From Bacteroidota bacterium (lineage in GTDB: Bacteria; Bacteroidota; Bacteroidia; Chitinophagales; BACL12), in contig JADJJZ010000006.1 of NCBI GenBank assembly GCA_016706255.1, forward strand, positions 62,001 to 126,000: DNA of 64,000 nucleotides, read 5' to 3'. The notes beneath the pieces are model-generated. The model was not told the DNA's origin, made no database searches, and saw only the letters and a program-made list of their open reading frames with translations. Position numbers and translations under genes: made by a program. Positions 19,141 through 27,086 of this stretch are shown piece by piece (the first letter of the stretch is position 1; the number at the start of each line of letters is the position of its first letter).

Positions 19141-20034
19141 TTAGTCATCCTCTTCTTCATGCTCCTCATTATTGCGTTGCTGTTCAGCGTCTTTTGTTGC
19201 CTTTTTGAGATAGCCTGGAATCTGAATGTCGTTTTCGTTCCCGCTTTTATGGCAATTAACACAATTGGTAAACTGATAAATACCTTCTTCCTCGTGCTCT
19301 TCCCTGATATTATTAATAGTGTGTTCGTGGCAACCATAACAGGTATAGGTTTTCACGTTATTACTTGTGTGACAAGTGTTACAAGTAACGTTGTGATTTT
19401 TGTCAAGGATAAAATAATTATTATGGTTAAAATCAGAAGGTTTCCATTTTTGAGTGTTATGACAAGTTGCACACGAAATAGTATAATTGTTATGCAGATT
19501 GTCGTTAGGTTGCTGATGGCAACTAATGCAATTGGATTTAATTGATTCATTTAAGGTGCTATGATCAAAGGCTGCCACACTATTCCAGGATTTTGTGTTA
19601 TGACAACTTACACATTTAGTTCCAACAACTTGGTGCAAATTGTTAGAAGGAATATTGTGACATGTTACACAGTTGTTTAATACAGCTAACTCTAATACAC
19701 TGTGGTTAAATTGATGTTGTAGTGGAGATGTTATTTTTCCTTTGTGATCAGTATGGCATTCTGAGCATTTTAAATTTTGAACACCGATATGAAAATTAAT
19801 ACTGATTTGCTCCTGCGCCGTTGCGCTAGTGTCTAACCCTATTTCTTCTAATTTGTGACAAGTAATACATTTTTCATTTGGTATGGAATGGAAGGCGGTG
19901 TGACAACTGAAACAATTATTTTCAATAAATTGGTGTTCCTCTATCAACTCTCCTGAATTAAACATTAAGTGAGGTGAGACAAATGATAAAATTATCAGAA
20001 TACCTAAAATACCAAATGCAAAATACTTTTTCAT
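19141..20034 (-). CDS. Periplasmic decahaem c-type cytochrome
   Basis: About 297 residues from ATG 20034 (MKKYFAFGILGILIILSF); the longer frame overlaps the upstream gene. A signal sequence or membrane anchor is followed by ten CxxCH haem-binding motifs (CFSCH, CITCH, CSECH, CVTCH, CVSCH, CISCH, CATCH, CNTCH, CYGCH, CVNCH) and further histidines for the second axial ligand. The C-terminus is acidic (EEHEEEDD). It belongs to the cytochrome c3/multihaem group. With the cytochrome b gene 2 bp upstream it probably carries electrons from the quinone pool into the periplasm. The terminal acceptor is unknown. Confidence 0.88.
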   Translation of the reverse strand: MKKYFAFGILGILIILSFVSPHLMFNSGELIEEHQFIENNCFSCHTAFHSIPNEKCITCHKLEEIGLDTSATAQEQISINFHIGVQNLKCSECHTDHKGKITSPLQHQFNHSVLELAVLNNCVTCHNIPSNNLHQVVGTKCVSCHNTKSWNSVAAFDHSTLNESIKSNCISCHQQPNDNLHNNYTISCATCHNTQKWKPSDFNHNNYFILDKNHNVTCNTCHTSNNVKTYTCYGCHEHTINNIREEHEEEGIYQFTNCVNCHKSGNENDIQIPGYLKKATKDAEQQRNNEEHEEEDD

Positions 20035-20036
20035 GG

Positions 20037-20603
20037 TTAAAAAATATAAACTGCTACAATATGTATAATTGAAAGTGTGGCAAACAAGAACGTAATAGGA
20101 AGATGTACTTTTCTCCACTGTTTCAGTGCATCAACAGTTAAAATATCAAAATGCAACTGATTGTCAACTTCCAATTTGGATTTACCTTGTTCAAGCAGTG
20201 CTTTTTTGTGTTGACCTAAATCCTCTGAGGCCTTTTTTAATAAAAATTTACCTATGAGACCCGATGCTACATTAACAAGCAACATTAATATAGCCAACCA
20301 CGGTAATAAGGCGTTAAAATGAATACCAGCGTGCACCAATATTAGCACAGAGCCTAACCATGCAATATATTCATGAAAATTAAGATATTGTTTTGCGGGC
20401 CCTGTTGATATTATTTTACGTTTGCGAAGGGAATAAATGAATGATAAAATTATCAGAACTGTACCACTAAAACCCAAGTCACGGCCTAAATGTACAATAT
20501 CAAAGTAGTGTAAAATATAATCAATAATGATGGTGCTGATAATCATCATACCATACCATAAAAAAAATGGAACTACATATTTACCTACTAGCGACTGAGT
20601 CAT
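20037..20603 (-). CDS. Membrane cytochrome b-like protein
   Basis: About 188 residues from ATG 20603 (MTQSLVGKYVVPFF); a longer frame needs TTG. Five hydrophobic segments are visible, with histidines suited to bis-His haem b ligation in FHEYIAWLGSVLILVHAGIHF and in WRKVHLPITFLFATLSIIHIVAVYIF. This resembles cytochrome b561/ferric-reductase-like membrane domains. It is followed after 2 bp by a decahaem cytochrome c gene, so the pair is probably a quinol-oxidising electron-transfer module. An FNR-like palindrome lies 80 bp upstream. Confidence 0.72.
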   Translation of the reverse strand: MTQSLVGKYVVPFFLWYGMMIISTIIIDYILHYFDIVHLGRDLGFSGTVLIILSFIYSLRKRKIISTGPAKQYLNFHEYIAWLGSVLILVHAGIHFNALLPWLAILMLLVNVASGLIGKFLLKKASEDLGQHKKALLEQGKSKLEVDNQLHFDILTVDALKQWRKVHLPITFLFATLSIIHIVAVYIF

Positions 20604-20682
20604 ATTTGGCCTCTTTAACAAGAAGAACTTTAAAGGTGTTGAATTTCCCCTTGTTATTGAGTGACTTCAAATATTCATTTGC

Positions 20683-20696
20683 TTGACTTTAGTCAA
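20683..20696. promoter_or_regulatory. FNR/Crp-like palindrome upstream of the cytochrome operon
   Basis: Perfect inverted repeat TTGAC-TTTA-GTCAA, very close to the FNR box TTGAT-N4-ATCAA. It lies 80 bp before the cytochrome b ATG. Oxygen- or redox-dependent control of respiratory genes by Fnr-type regulators is well known; the link here is inferred from sequence and position. Confidence 0.5.
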
Positions 20697-20873
20697 TTTT
20701 TAAGATAAGACTTATATAATTTGTTGTAAAGTGTTGATTTTAACTCAAGACAAAATAAGTGTTGGAATAAATCGTTAAGCGCCTTTTCCAGGTTGGCAAC
20801 AATGATTTTTTTCATTTTCAGAATTGCCATTATTACCTTTAAAGGTGTTATTGCGACAATGTATGAAGTTTTA

Positions 20874-21599
20874 TTATTTCAACTTATTTGTTCTATTGTA
20901 TTTACGAATTAATTTTTTGTACCGCAAGCTTTTGGTGCTTTCCCAGCTATAATGACCCGGAATGATATAGGCAGGATGTTTGAAACGATGTTCTACATTT
21001 TTGACTGATTTTTTCCATGTTGCCAAATTTGCGTTTCCTACGTAACCAATGGAAGGTGACTCTGTGCTTTTTACAAAACATCCGCCGTACAACACTTTTT
21101 GTAATGGAAACCAAACTACAATATTATCTGCTGTATGCCCTTCTCCCGGGTAATAAGTTTGAAAGGTATAATTGCCAACCACAAATGTAGTATCGTTATA
21201 AAAATAATGTTGCGCTGTATCTTCATTATTAGCCTTACCCAAAATGTACGTCTTTTTTGATGAATATGTTTTCACCCCTTTGGATGCTAAATAACTCAGA
21301 CCCTCAGTACGATCATCGTGATAATGCGTGGAAATACTCATAATCACTTTTTTATTATGCCTTGCCATAATCGTATCTAGCAAAGGTTGGGTTTGTGTGC
21401 TGTCCCAGGGTGTGTCAAATAACACAACACCTTCATTTGTAACGAGATACATACTGTTTGAAGGAATTAAATCTCCTCCAACAACCTGGTAAGTGGTAAA
21501 AATATAAAAGTTAGTTGTTAGGGGTGTAATATGTAAATTCGACTGCGCATTTAATTTGCAGGAAAGAAAAACAATAAATAATAAAAAGAATGATTTCAT
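20874..21599 (-). CDS. Subclass B1 metallo-beta-lactamase
   Basis: 241 residues from ATG 21599, giving a compact signal peptide MKSFFLLFIVFLSCKLNAQ; ATG 21632 is also possible. All zinc ligands of subclass B1 are visible: H92, H94 and D96 in STHYHDDRTEG, H155 in GEGHTADN, C174 in GGCFVKS and H216 in PGHYSWE. K177, three after the cysteine, is the residue that binds the beta-lactam carboxylate in IMP-like enzymes. The predicted reaction is hydrolysis of beta-lactams, including carbapenems, in the periplasm. There are no mobility genes nearby, so it looks like a resident chromosomal gene, as in several Flavobacteriia. Actual substrate range is unknown. Confidence 0.88.
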   Translation of the reverse strand: MKSFFLLFIVFLSCKLNAQSNLHITPLTTNFYIFTTYQVVGGDLIPSNSMYLVTNEGVVLFDTPWDSTQTQPLLDTIMARHNKKVIMSISTHYHDDRTEGLSYLASKGVKTYSSKKTYILGKANNEDTAQHYFYNDTTFVVGNYTFQTYYPGEGHTADNIVVWFPLQKVLYGGCFVKSTESPSIGYVGNANLATWKKSVKNVEHRFKHPAYIIPGHYSWESTKSLRYKKLIRKYNRTNKLK

Positions 21600-21648
21600 T
21601 TTTTTAAATGTAGCCATAAACGATTTTTTCATTACAATTGGTATACGC

Positions 21649-21656
21649 CAAATGTA
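21649..21656 (-). promoter_or_regulatory. -7 element of the metallo-beta-lactamase gene
   Basis: The minus strand reads TACATTTG (TAnnTTTG), 16 bp before ATG 21632 and 49 bp before ATG 21599. No -33 match at the standard spacing. Confidence 0.4.
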
Positions 21657-21657
21657 T

Positions 21658-21894
21658 TTATTTTTTCGATGAATATAAATCCAGGAGTGCAAAAAGTATA
21701 CCTAATCCCATTATTCCAAACCCTAATAAGCTATAGTCGCTTAAAAACAATGCAGTAAAAACCAAAAGTGAGCCGATAACATTTAAAGTTGTTGGTTTAT
21801 AGGTTTTGCTGTTGCGATATTTTGAAAGCAGAATAATAATTAAAATCAAAACTCCAGCAGCAATAATTAAAATGTATTTTTCGGAATCGGACAT
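21658..21894 (-). CDS. Small two-helix membrane protein, unknown
   Basis: 78 residues with an N-terminal helix (YILIIAAGVLILIIILLSKY) and a second hydrophobic hairpin (IGSLLVFTALFLSDYSLLGFGIMGLGILFALLDLY). No family recognised. It precedes the metallo-beta-lactamase gene by about 58 bp on the same strand. Confidence 0.55.
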   Translation of the reverse strand: MSDSEKYILIIAAGVLILIIILLSKYRNSKTYKPTTLNVIGSLLVFTALFLSDYSLLGFGIMGLGILFALLDLYSSKK

Positions 21895-21935
21895 TGTAGC
21901 TAATTAGGTGTCAAATATACAATATAACGTAATGA

Positions 21936-23093
21936 TTAGTGTTGAATACAAAAAACGAACGGATATATATTTGAATTTGTTTTTAATACCATTTGATAAA
22001 TTCCATTTTGGAAATTGCTGATATCGTAATATGTTTTATAGGCTTGGTTTAATATTAATTGGCCCGAAATAGAATAAATTAAAACAGATTCGATTGTTTC
22101 TGTAGACCTGTTTTGAATTTGTATAACGTGCTGAGCCGGGTTAGGTGTAATCAAAAAATTATTGTTTAGAGGGCTGCTAATAATAGATAACAATGGCATT
22201 CTGTTCCGCATATAAATATGAAACAACCCATCTGCACCTTTCTGGTGATAATATAATTTATTGTAATTGTTACTAATTGAAGGCCCTTCCGGTACCATTA
22301 AACCGTTAGTATGTATTACATATGGTGTGCTAAAACTTTCATCTACTGCGTTCCTTACCGAAACACATATTTCGGTTTCATAATGGCCTTTCAATAATCT
22401 TGTGAAATATAGTTCAAGTCCATTTTCCGATAATTGAGGTGCATATATAAGGTATGCTGTATCATTTACATTATTTAACAGTAAGTCGCTATTATCCAGT
22501 TTGTTAAATGTTGAATCATTTTCTTTAGTAGCTATCCCCATTTGTGCAAAACAAGGAATACCGGGGCCACAACTTTCAGTCTCCAAATCAAAATACGCAT
22601 TACAATAAATTAACTGGTCGCCAGATGGTGTAATTGCAGCATCCATTATTATCCATCCAATGGTGTAAATATTAATATCGCCATACACACGTGAAATATT
22701 TGTGATAGATGCGTCAATGTTTAAGCCGGTATGTAAATTTTCAAATTCAATAGGATAGTTGCGTAATGAAACCCAATAAAAATGTCCGTTAATATCTTCA
22801 GATGCAACAGCGTCGAGGTGGCCCGGGGTTATATCATAACAACCATCAACAAGACCTTTGTATAAAAAGGTTGTGTCGTTAATTTTTGTGGCATAGTAAA
22901 GATTTGTATTCCCGCCTGCATTAAGGGAATTAAAATATAAAACACTATCGTTATTTGTAATAAAAGGCTCCATTGCATCAAATGTTAATCCGCTTATGGT
23001 AACCTGTTTTTCAGGGCCAAATGTTGGATAAACCTGCCCATATAAATGGTTGGTAAACATAATTATGAAAAGAAAAAATAACGGCTTTCGCAT
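21936..23093 (-). CDS. T9SS-sorted protein with WD40/PD40-like repeats
   Basis: 385 residues with signal peptide ending YGQ. Blades resembling PD40/TolB-type repeats are visible (FITNNDSVLYFNS, APQLSENGLELYFTR, GPSISNNYNKLYYHQ). The C-terminal 70 residues are a type A T9SS domain (FLITPNPAQHVIQIQ ... FQNGIYQMVLK). Predicted to be secreted; function unknown. It ends 1 bp from the gene upstream, so the two are likely cotranscribed. Confidence 0.75.
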   Translation of the reverse strand: MRKPLFFLFIIMFTNHLYGQVYPTFGPEKQVTISGLTFDAMEPFITNNDSVLYFNSLNAGGNTNLYYATKINDTTFLYKGLVDGCYDITPGHLDAVASEDINGHFYWVSLRNYPIEFENLHTGLNIDASITNISRVYGDINIYTIGWIIMDAAITPSGDQLIYCNAYFDLETESCGPGIPCFAQMGIATKENDSTFNKLDNSDLLLNNVNDTAYLIYAPQLSENGLELYFTRLLKGHYETEICVSVRNAVDESFSTPYVIHTNGLMVPEGPSISNNYNKLYYHQKGADGLFHIYMRNRMPLLSIISSPLNNNFLITPNPAQHVIQIQNRSTETIESVLIYSISGQLILNQAYKTYYDISNFQNGIYQMVLKTNSNIYPFVFCIQH

Positions 23094-23094
23094 T

Positions 23095-24408
23095 TTAAAA
23101 TTTTACAAAGTTACCTGTTACATTACCACCCTCAAACGATCGAATAAAATATAAGCCGGGAGTTAAACCACTTATATCCACGTTGTCTGTATTTTCAATT
23201 TTTTGGGCTATCATTCCATCAATGGATAAAATATAAAATTCAGAAATATTAGTGTTACTGATAATTCGAATTTGTGTTTGTGCAGGGTTAGGGGAAATCT
23301 GTAAAAATAATTCGGCAGCATTTATTGTTTTTATTTCATCCAAATATGGTGTTTCAGCATAACCAATATCCCAGAAATAATTTATTAAATCAACAATTTC
23401 GTTTTTATCGCGACCCGTATACCACATTTGGAATTTATTTTCATTTGCGTCGTAAATTACTGTTGGATGCGATGCCCAAAAAGCATCCCAGGTGCCGGGT
23501 TCACCAATTTTAAGCACAGGATTGGATGTGCTTTTTGTAAAATTTATTGCATCATTAGATACAGCATATCCAACTTGAAAATTTTCTACACCCCACTTAT
23601 CTAATGCTGAATAAAACAAATGATAAAAATCGCCCACCTTTATTACGCTGGGTTCAGCAGCCACTGCCGAATCCCAATTATCCTGTGCACCTGCTGCTAC
23701 TATAGGGTATGGATAAATTAACCATTCAATACCATCGCTAGAAACTGCATAACCAATATTTCCATGTCCGTCTGTTTCCTGTCCGTTAAAAACCAAATCG
23801 CTTGCAGTAAACCACATTTTATAGGTGAAATCTTCGTATATCACACATGGGCTTGAAATAAATGTATTAAACCATTCTTCAGGTAATCCGGGCGACATAA
23901 CGGGATTATTTTCATATTTTGTCCAATGTATGCCATCAGGCGAAAAGGCATATCCAAACCGGTGATCGTTTATGGGTGAGCAATTAGATTTCCTTCCTGC
24001 ATACCACATTTTATAACGTTGACTTGCAGGAGCGGTTTCATCTTTCAAAATGGTTGGTGTTTCAACTCCATCTGAATCAAATTTTGCGGTATCCGGATTA
24101 ATATCTAAAACCGGGTTGTTTATGTATTCTGTCCAGGTAATTCCATCCAGCGACCAGGCATATCCAATTCGAACATGAGGACAATCATCTGCTGCACTCA
24201 GCCAACCACTGGCTGAAAACCACATTTTTAATGTATCATTATCCATCATTACAAAAGGGTCGGCTGTTGCTAAGGCCTTCCAGTCAGGAAAAGTTGCGCT
24301 GCGTTGTAAAACCGGATTGGGATATTTCTCCCAAACAGTTTGGGTTATTCCGATTTGGATAAATAGAAATGAGCAAAATAAAAATGTAAACTTTAACTTA
24401 AGTTCCAT
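23095..24408 (-). CDS. T9SS-sorted five-bladed propeller (GH43/GH130-like) protein
   Basis: About 437 residues from ATG 24408 (MELKLKFTFLFCSFL), since the longer frame would run into the terminator and the CstB-like gene. Repeats of the type YKMWYAGR ... FGYAFSPDGIHWTKYENNPV occur about five times, as in arabinanase/levansucrase-type propellers. The type A T9SS domain starts near FLQISPNPAQTQIRI. A paralogue of the same architecture is at 50891-52213. Enzymatic activity is uncertain because no clear acid/base set can be assigned. Confidence 0.75.
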   Translation of the reverse strand: MELKLKFTFLFCSFLFIQIGITQTVWEKYPNPVLQRSATFPDWKALATADPFVMMDNDTLKMWFSASGWLSAADDCPHVRIGYAWSLDGITWTEYINNPVLDINPDTAKFDSDGVETPTILKDETAPASQRYKMWYAGRKSNCSPINDHRFGYAFSPDGIHWTKYENNPVMSPGLPEEWFNTFISSPCVIYEDFTYKMWFTASDLVFNGQETDGHGNIGYAVSSDGIEWLIYPYPIVAAGAQDNWDSAVAAEPSVIKVGDFYHLFYSALDKWGVENFQVGYAVSNDAINFTKSTSNPVLKIGEPGTWDAFWASHPTVIYDANENKFQMWYTGRDKNEIVDLINYFWDIGYAETPYLDEIKTINAAELFLQISPNPAQTQIRIISNTNISEFYILSIDGMIAQKIENTDNVDISGLTPGLYFIRSFEGGNVTGNFVKF

Positions 24409-24431
24409 TATCAAATTTAATTCAATTAATA

Positions 24432-24465
24432 AAATAAAAAAAATCCACGCGCTAAAGTGGATTTT
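24432..24465 (-). terminator. Rho-independent terminator of the CstB-like gene
   Basis: Perfect 9-bp stem AAAATCCAC / GTGGATTTT with an 8-base loop, followed on the minus strand by a T-rich run. It lies 24 bp after the stop of the gene at 24489-25913 and before the ATG of the T9SS propeller gene. Confidence 0.8.
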
Positions 24466-24488
24466 ACAATAATGGTTAAATGTACTTC

Positions 24489-25913
24489 CTATAACATCGT
24501 TGAAGGGCAAACATACTCAGTAATTTTAAATTTACCGGAAGCTTTTATTGCGGCAAATCCGCCATCTACATCAATTAAATTGTGGAAACCTCTTGCTTTT
24601 AAAATGGATACAAATACCATTGAACGGTATCCTCCTGCGCAATGCACATAATAGGTTTTATTTTTATCTATTACAGCCATGCTGTCGTTAATAAAATCAA
24701 GTGGAGCATTTATTGCATTTACAATATGTTCTGAATCGTATTCACTTTTTTTCCTTACATCCAATATTTGTATTGAAGCATCAGCAACTTCGGCAGCAGC
24801 AAATTCATCAACAGTAACTGTAGGTAAAATATCTATTTCTTTACCGGCTTGTATCCAGGCATCTATTCCGCCATTTAAATAACCAATAGCGTTGTCGTAA
24901 CCTACGCGGGCAAGCCTTGTTATTACTTCGTCTTCGCGACCGGGTTCTGTTATTAATAAAATTTCCTGTTTTATATCTTTTACTAAAGTGCCCACCCAAA
25001 CTGCAAAGCTTCCATTGATGCCAATATTAATTGAATTTGGAATAAATGCTTTTGCAAATTTTTGTGCTGCGCGGGTGTCAATAATTAATGCTTGTGTTTC
25101 GTTGGCAATTACTTCAAATTCTGTTACGCTTAAAGCTTTTTTTCCGCGTGCCATTACATCATCAATTGCATCATAACCATTAATATTCATCAACACATTT
25201 TTAGGAAAATAACCCGGTGGTGGCATTAATCCGTTCAGTAATTCATTAATAAATACCTCTTTAGTTAAACCTTCGCGCAAAGCATAATTTGTTTTTTTCT
25301 GATTGCCAAGTGTATCAGATGTTTCTTTGCTCAAATTTTTGCCACATGCACTACCTGCCCCATGTGCAGGGTAAACAATAATATCATCGCTTAAAGGCAT
25401 TATTTTATTTTGCAGTGAATCATATAAATGAGCAGCTAATTTTTCCTGAGTCATTTCAGCAATTACGTGTTGAGCTAAATCCGGACGGCCTACATCGCCT
25501 ATAAACAGGGTGTCTCCGCTAAATAAGGCAGTTTCTTTTCCATTCTCATCACTTAATAAAAAACAACTGCTTTCCATAGTGTGACCGGGCGTATGAATTA
25601 GTTTTATTGTTGCATCCCCAATGTTAAATACTTGTCCGTCTTCACCAATTAATGCATCAAATCCGGTTTTCATTTTTGTTGGTCCGTAAACAATTTGTGC
25701 GCCTGTTTTTTTAGATAAGTCAACATGGCCTGAAACAAAATCAGCATGAAAATGTGTTTCAAAAATGTATTTTATTTTGCTGCCACGTGCATTTGCCATA
25801 TCGATATATGGTTGCACTTCGCGTAATGGGTCTATTACTGCGGCTTCTCCATTACTTTCAATGTAATAAGCACCTTGTGCAAGACAGCCGGTATAAATTT
25901 GTTCTATTTTCAT
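24489..25913 (-). CDS. Persulfide dioxygenase-rhodanese fusion (CstB-like)
   Basis: 474 residues. The N-terminal metallo-beta-lactamase fold (1-240) has ETHFHADFVSGH with H54, H56 and D58, then H111 in TPGHTMES and D134 in FSGDTLF, as in ETHE1-type persulfide dioxygenases. Two rhodanese domains follow. The first (about 265-350) lacks a catalytic cysteine; the second (about 365-465) has C425 in YYVHCAGGYRSM. This order equals CstB of Staphylococcus aureus. The likely role is oxidation of glutathione- or low-molecular-weight persulfides to sulfite/thiosulfate during sulfide detoxification. It appears as a single-gene unit. Confidence 0.88.
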   Translation of the reverse strand: MKIEQIYTGCLAQGAYYIESNGEAAVIDPLREVQPYIDMANARGSKIKYIFETHFHADFVSGHVDLSKKTGAQIVYGPTKMKTGFDALIGEDGQVFNIGDATIKLIHTPGHTMESSCFLLSDENGKETALFSGDTLFIGDVGRPDLAQHVIAEMTQEKLAAHLYDSLQNKIMPLSDDIIVYPAHGAGSACGKNLSKETSDTLGNQKKTNYALREGLTKEVFINELLNGLMPPPGYFPKNVLMNINGYDAIDDVMARGKKALSVTEFEVIANETQALIIDTRAAQKFAKAFIPNSINIGINGSFAVWVGTLVKDIKQEILLITEPGREDEVITRLARVGYDNAIGYLNGGIDAWIQAGKEIDILPTVTVDEFAAAEVADASIQILDVRKKSEYDSEHIVNAINAPLDFINDSMAVIDKNKTYYVHCAGGYRSMVFVSILKARGFHNLIDVDGGFAAIKASGKFKITEYVCPSTML

Positions 25914-26102
25914 AAAATGATTTTAATAATTTGAAATGCAAAAGTGAGATACAATTTTTACAAGTTTGGTTACTTAAGTTACACAGCATATTTTTTGCAT
26001 AACTTACTAGTAACACAATAGTTTGTATTTCACAACACAATATTAAAAGGAATGCTTAGTAAAAAAGCTGATAAAAATCACCGTGCGGAAAAAACAATTT
26101 TA

Positions 26103-26771
26103 CTATAAATAAGGTTCCCCGATTGTGCGGGTGCGGACAGCAACAGCAGGCGTTCCATAAGCAACGCAACAGCTATTAACATCCTTCAAAACCAGCGCTC
26201 CGGCGCCAATTACGCTATGTTCACCGATGGTTATACCATGCTTAATTATAGCACCAATTGATATGGCTGTATAGTTTCCAACCTGCACTTTGCCGCCAAG
26301 GGTTGCTCCGGGAGCCAGGCTTGAGAAGTTGCCCATATTACCATCATGATCGATACTTGCTTTTGTGTTTATAATGCAGCCAATGCCGATTGTAGTATCA
26401 GAATTTATAATTGCACCGGCCATAATTGCGGTTCCGGCACCAATATGAACATGTTTTGCAATTTGCGCTGATGGGTGAATGGCTGTGGCCAGCGGTAAAT
26501 CAGGAAATAACAACTGAATTTTTTCATACACCTGCGCACGCACCCAATTGTCGCCAATAGCAATAAAATAATGTAAATCAGGGTATTGATGTAACAAAGC
26601 AGGAATCGAGTTTTCATCTCCCAAAACATAATGATCAGCAACTTCAAAACCGATTGGTTTAAATGTATCTATTAACCCGATTAATTTATACGAGCCACTT
26701 TTTTCAAAAATATCAATCACCACTTTTGCGTGTTCTGATGCGCCAATAATGATTAATTCAGGTTTTCCCAT
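26103..26771 (-). CDS. NeuD/PglD-type sugar O/N-acetyltransferase
   Basis: 222 residues. The N-terminal Rossmann-like domain starts LIIIGASEHAKVVIDIF, as in NeuD/PglD. The C-terminal left-handed parallel beta helix shows hexapeptide repeats (IGAGTAIMAGAIINSDTTIG, VGNYTAISIGAIIKHGITIG, EHSVIGAGALVLKDV). These enzymes use acetyl-CoA to acetylate sialic-acid-like or bacillosamine-type nucleotide sugars. The catalytic histidine candidate is in TKASIDHDGNMG. No glycan operon is adjacent, so the sugar is unknown. The gene is divergent from the large T9SS type B gene. Confidence 0.87.
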   Translation of the reverse strand: MGKPELIIIGASEHAKVVIDIFEKSGSYKLIGLIDTFKPIGFEVADHYVLGDENSIPALLHQYPDLHYFIAIGDNWVRAQVYEKIQLLFPDLPLATAIHPSAQIAKHVHIGAGTAIMAGAIINSDTTIGIGCIINTKASIDHDGNMGNFSSLAPGATLGGKVQVGNYTAISIGAIIKHGITIGEHSVIGAGALVLKDVNSCCVAYGTPAVAVRTRTIGEPYL

Positions 26772-27086
26772 TTATTATTTTTTAAATAACAAAAAATGTA
26801 TGTGTAAAAATAATTATTTGATTTGAGATAGTTTGTGTTTAGATAAAATGTTAAATCGGCACAGGACTTTGATTTTTTAAGATTGAATTTTTTCGTCTCA
26901 ATTTTTGTTTTAAGCCTGAAACCCTTATAGAATAGGCGTTACACAAAAATTAAATGTTAAAATCATTGAAAAATCGCGGAAAAACCGGTTAAATGTCATT
27001 TTATAGCGATTGAGTAGTCAATACCTTTGTAATATAAATTATCATTTAAACGCATTGCACAACAAAAGAGGTTGATCCTCAGCATT
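26772..27086. other. Divergent intergenic region
   Basis: About 315 bp between the NeuD-like gene and the T9SS type B gene. No ORF, repeat or RNA gene is recognisable apart from the -7 element at 27022-27029. Confidence 0.5.
27022..27029 (+). promoter_or_regulatory. -7 element of the T9SS type B gene
   Basis: TACCTTTG matches TAnnTTTG, 57 bp before ATG 27087. A TTG at the standard -33 position is not seen. Confidence 0.45.

Noticed and set aside
1089..25979. Shared 11-mer GTTACTTAAGT upstream of the kelch-like gene (1089-1099) and the CstB-like gene (25969-25979)
   Set aside because: The core ACTTAAGT also occurs inside or near other genes, and the sequence is AT-rich; chance cannot be excluded with two sites.
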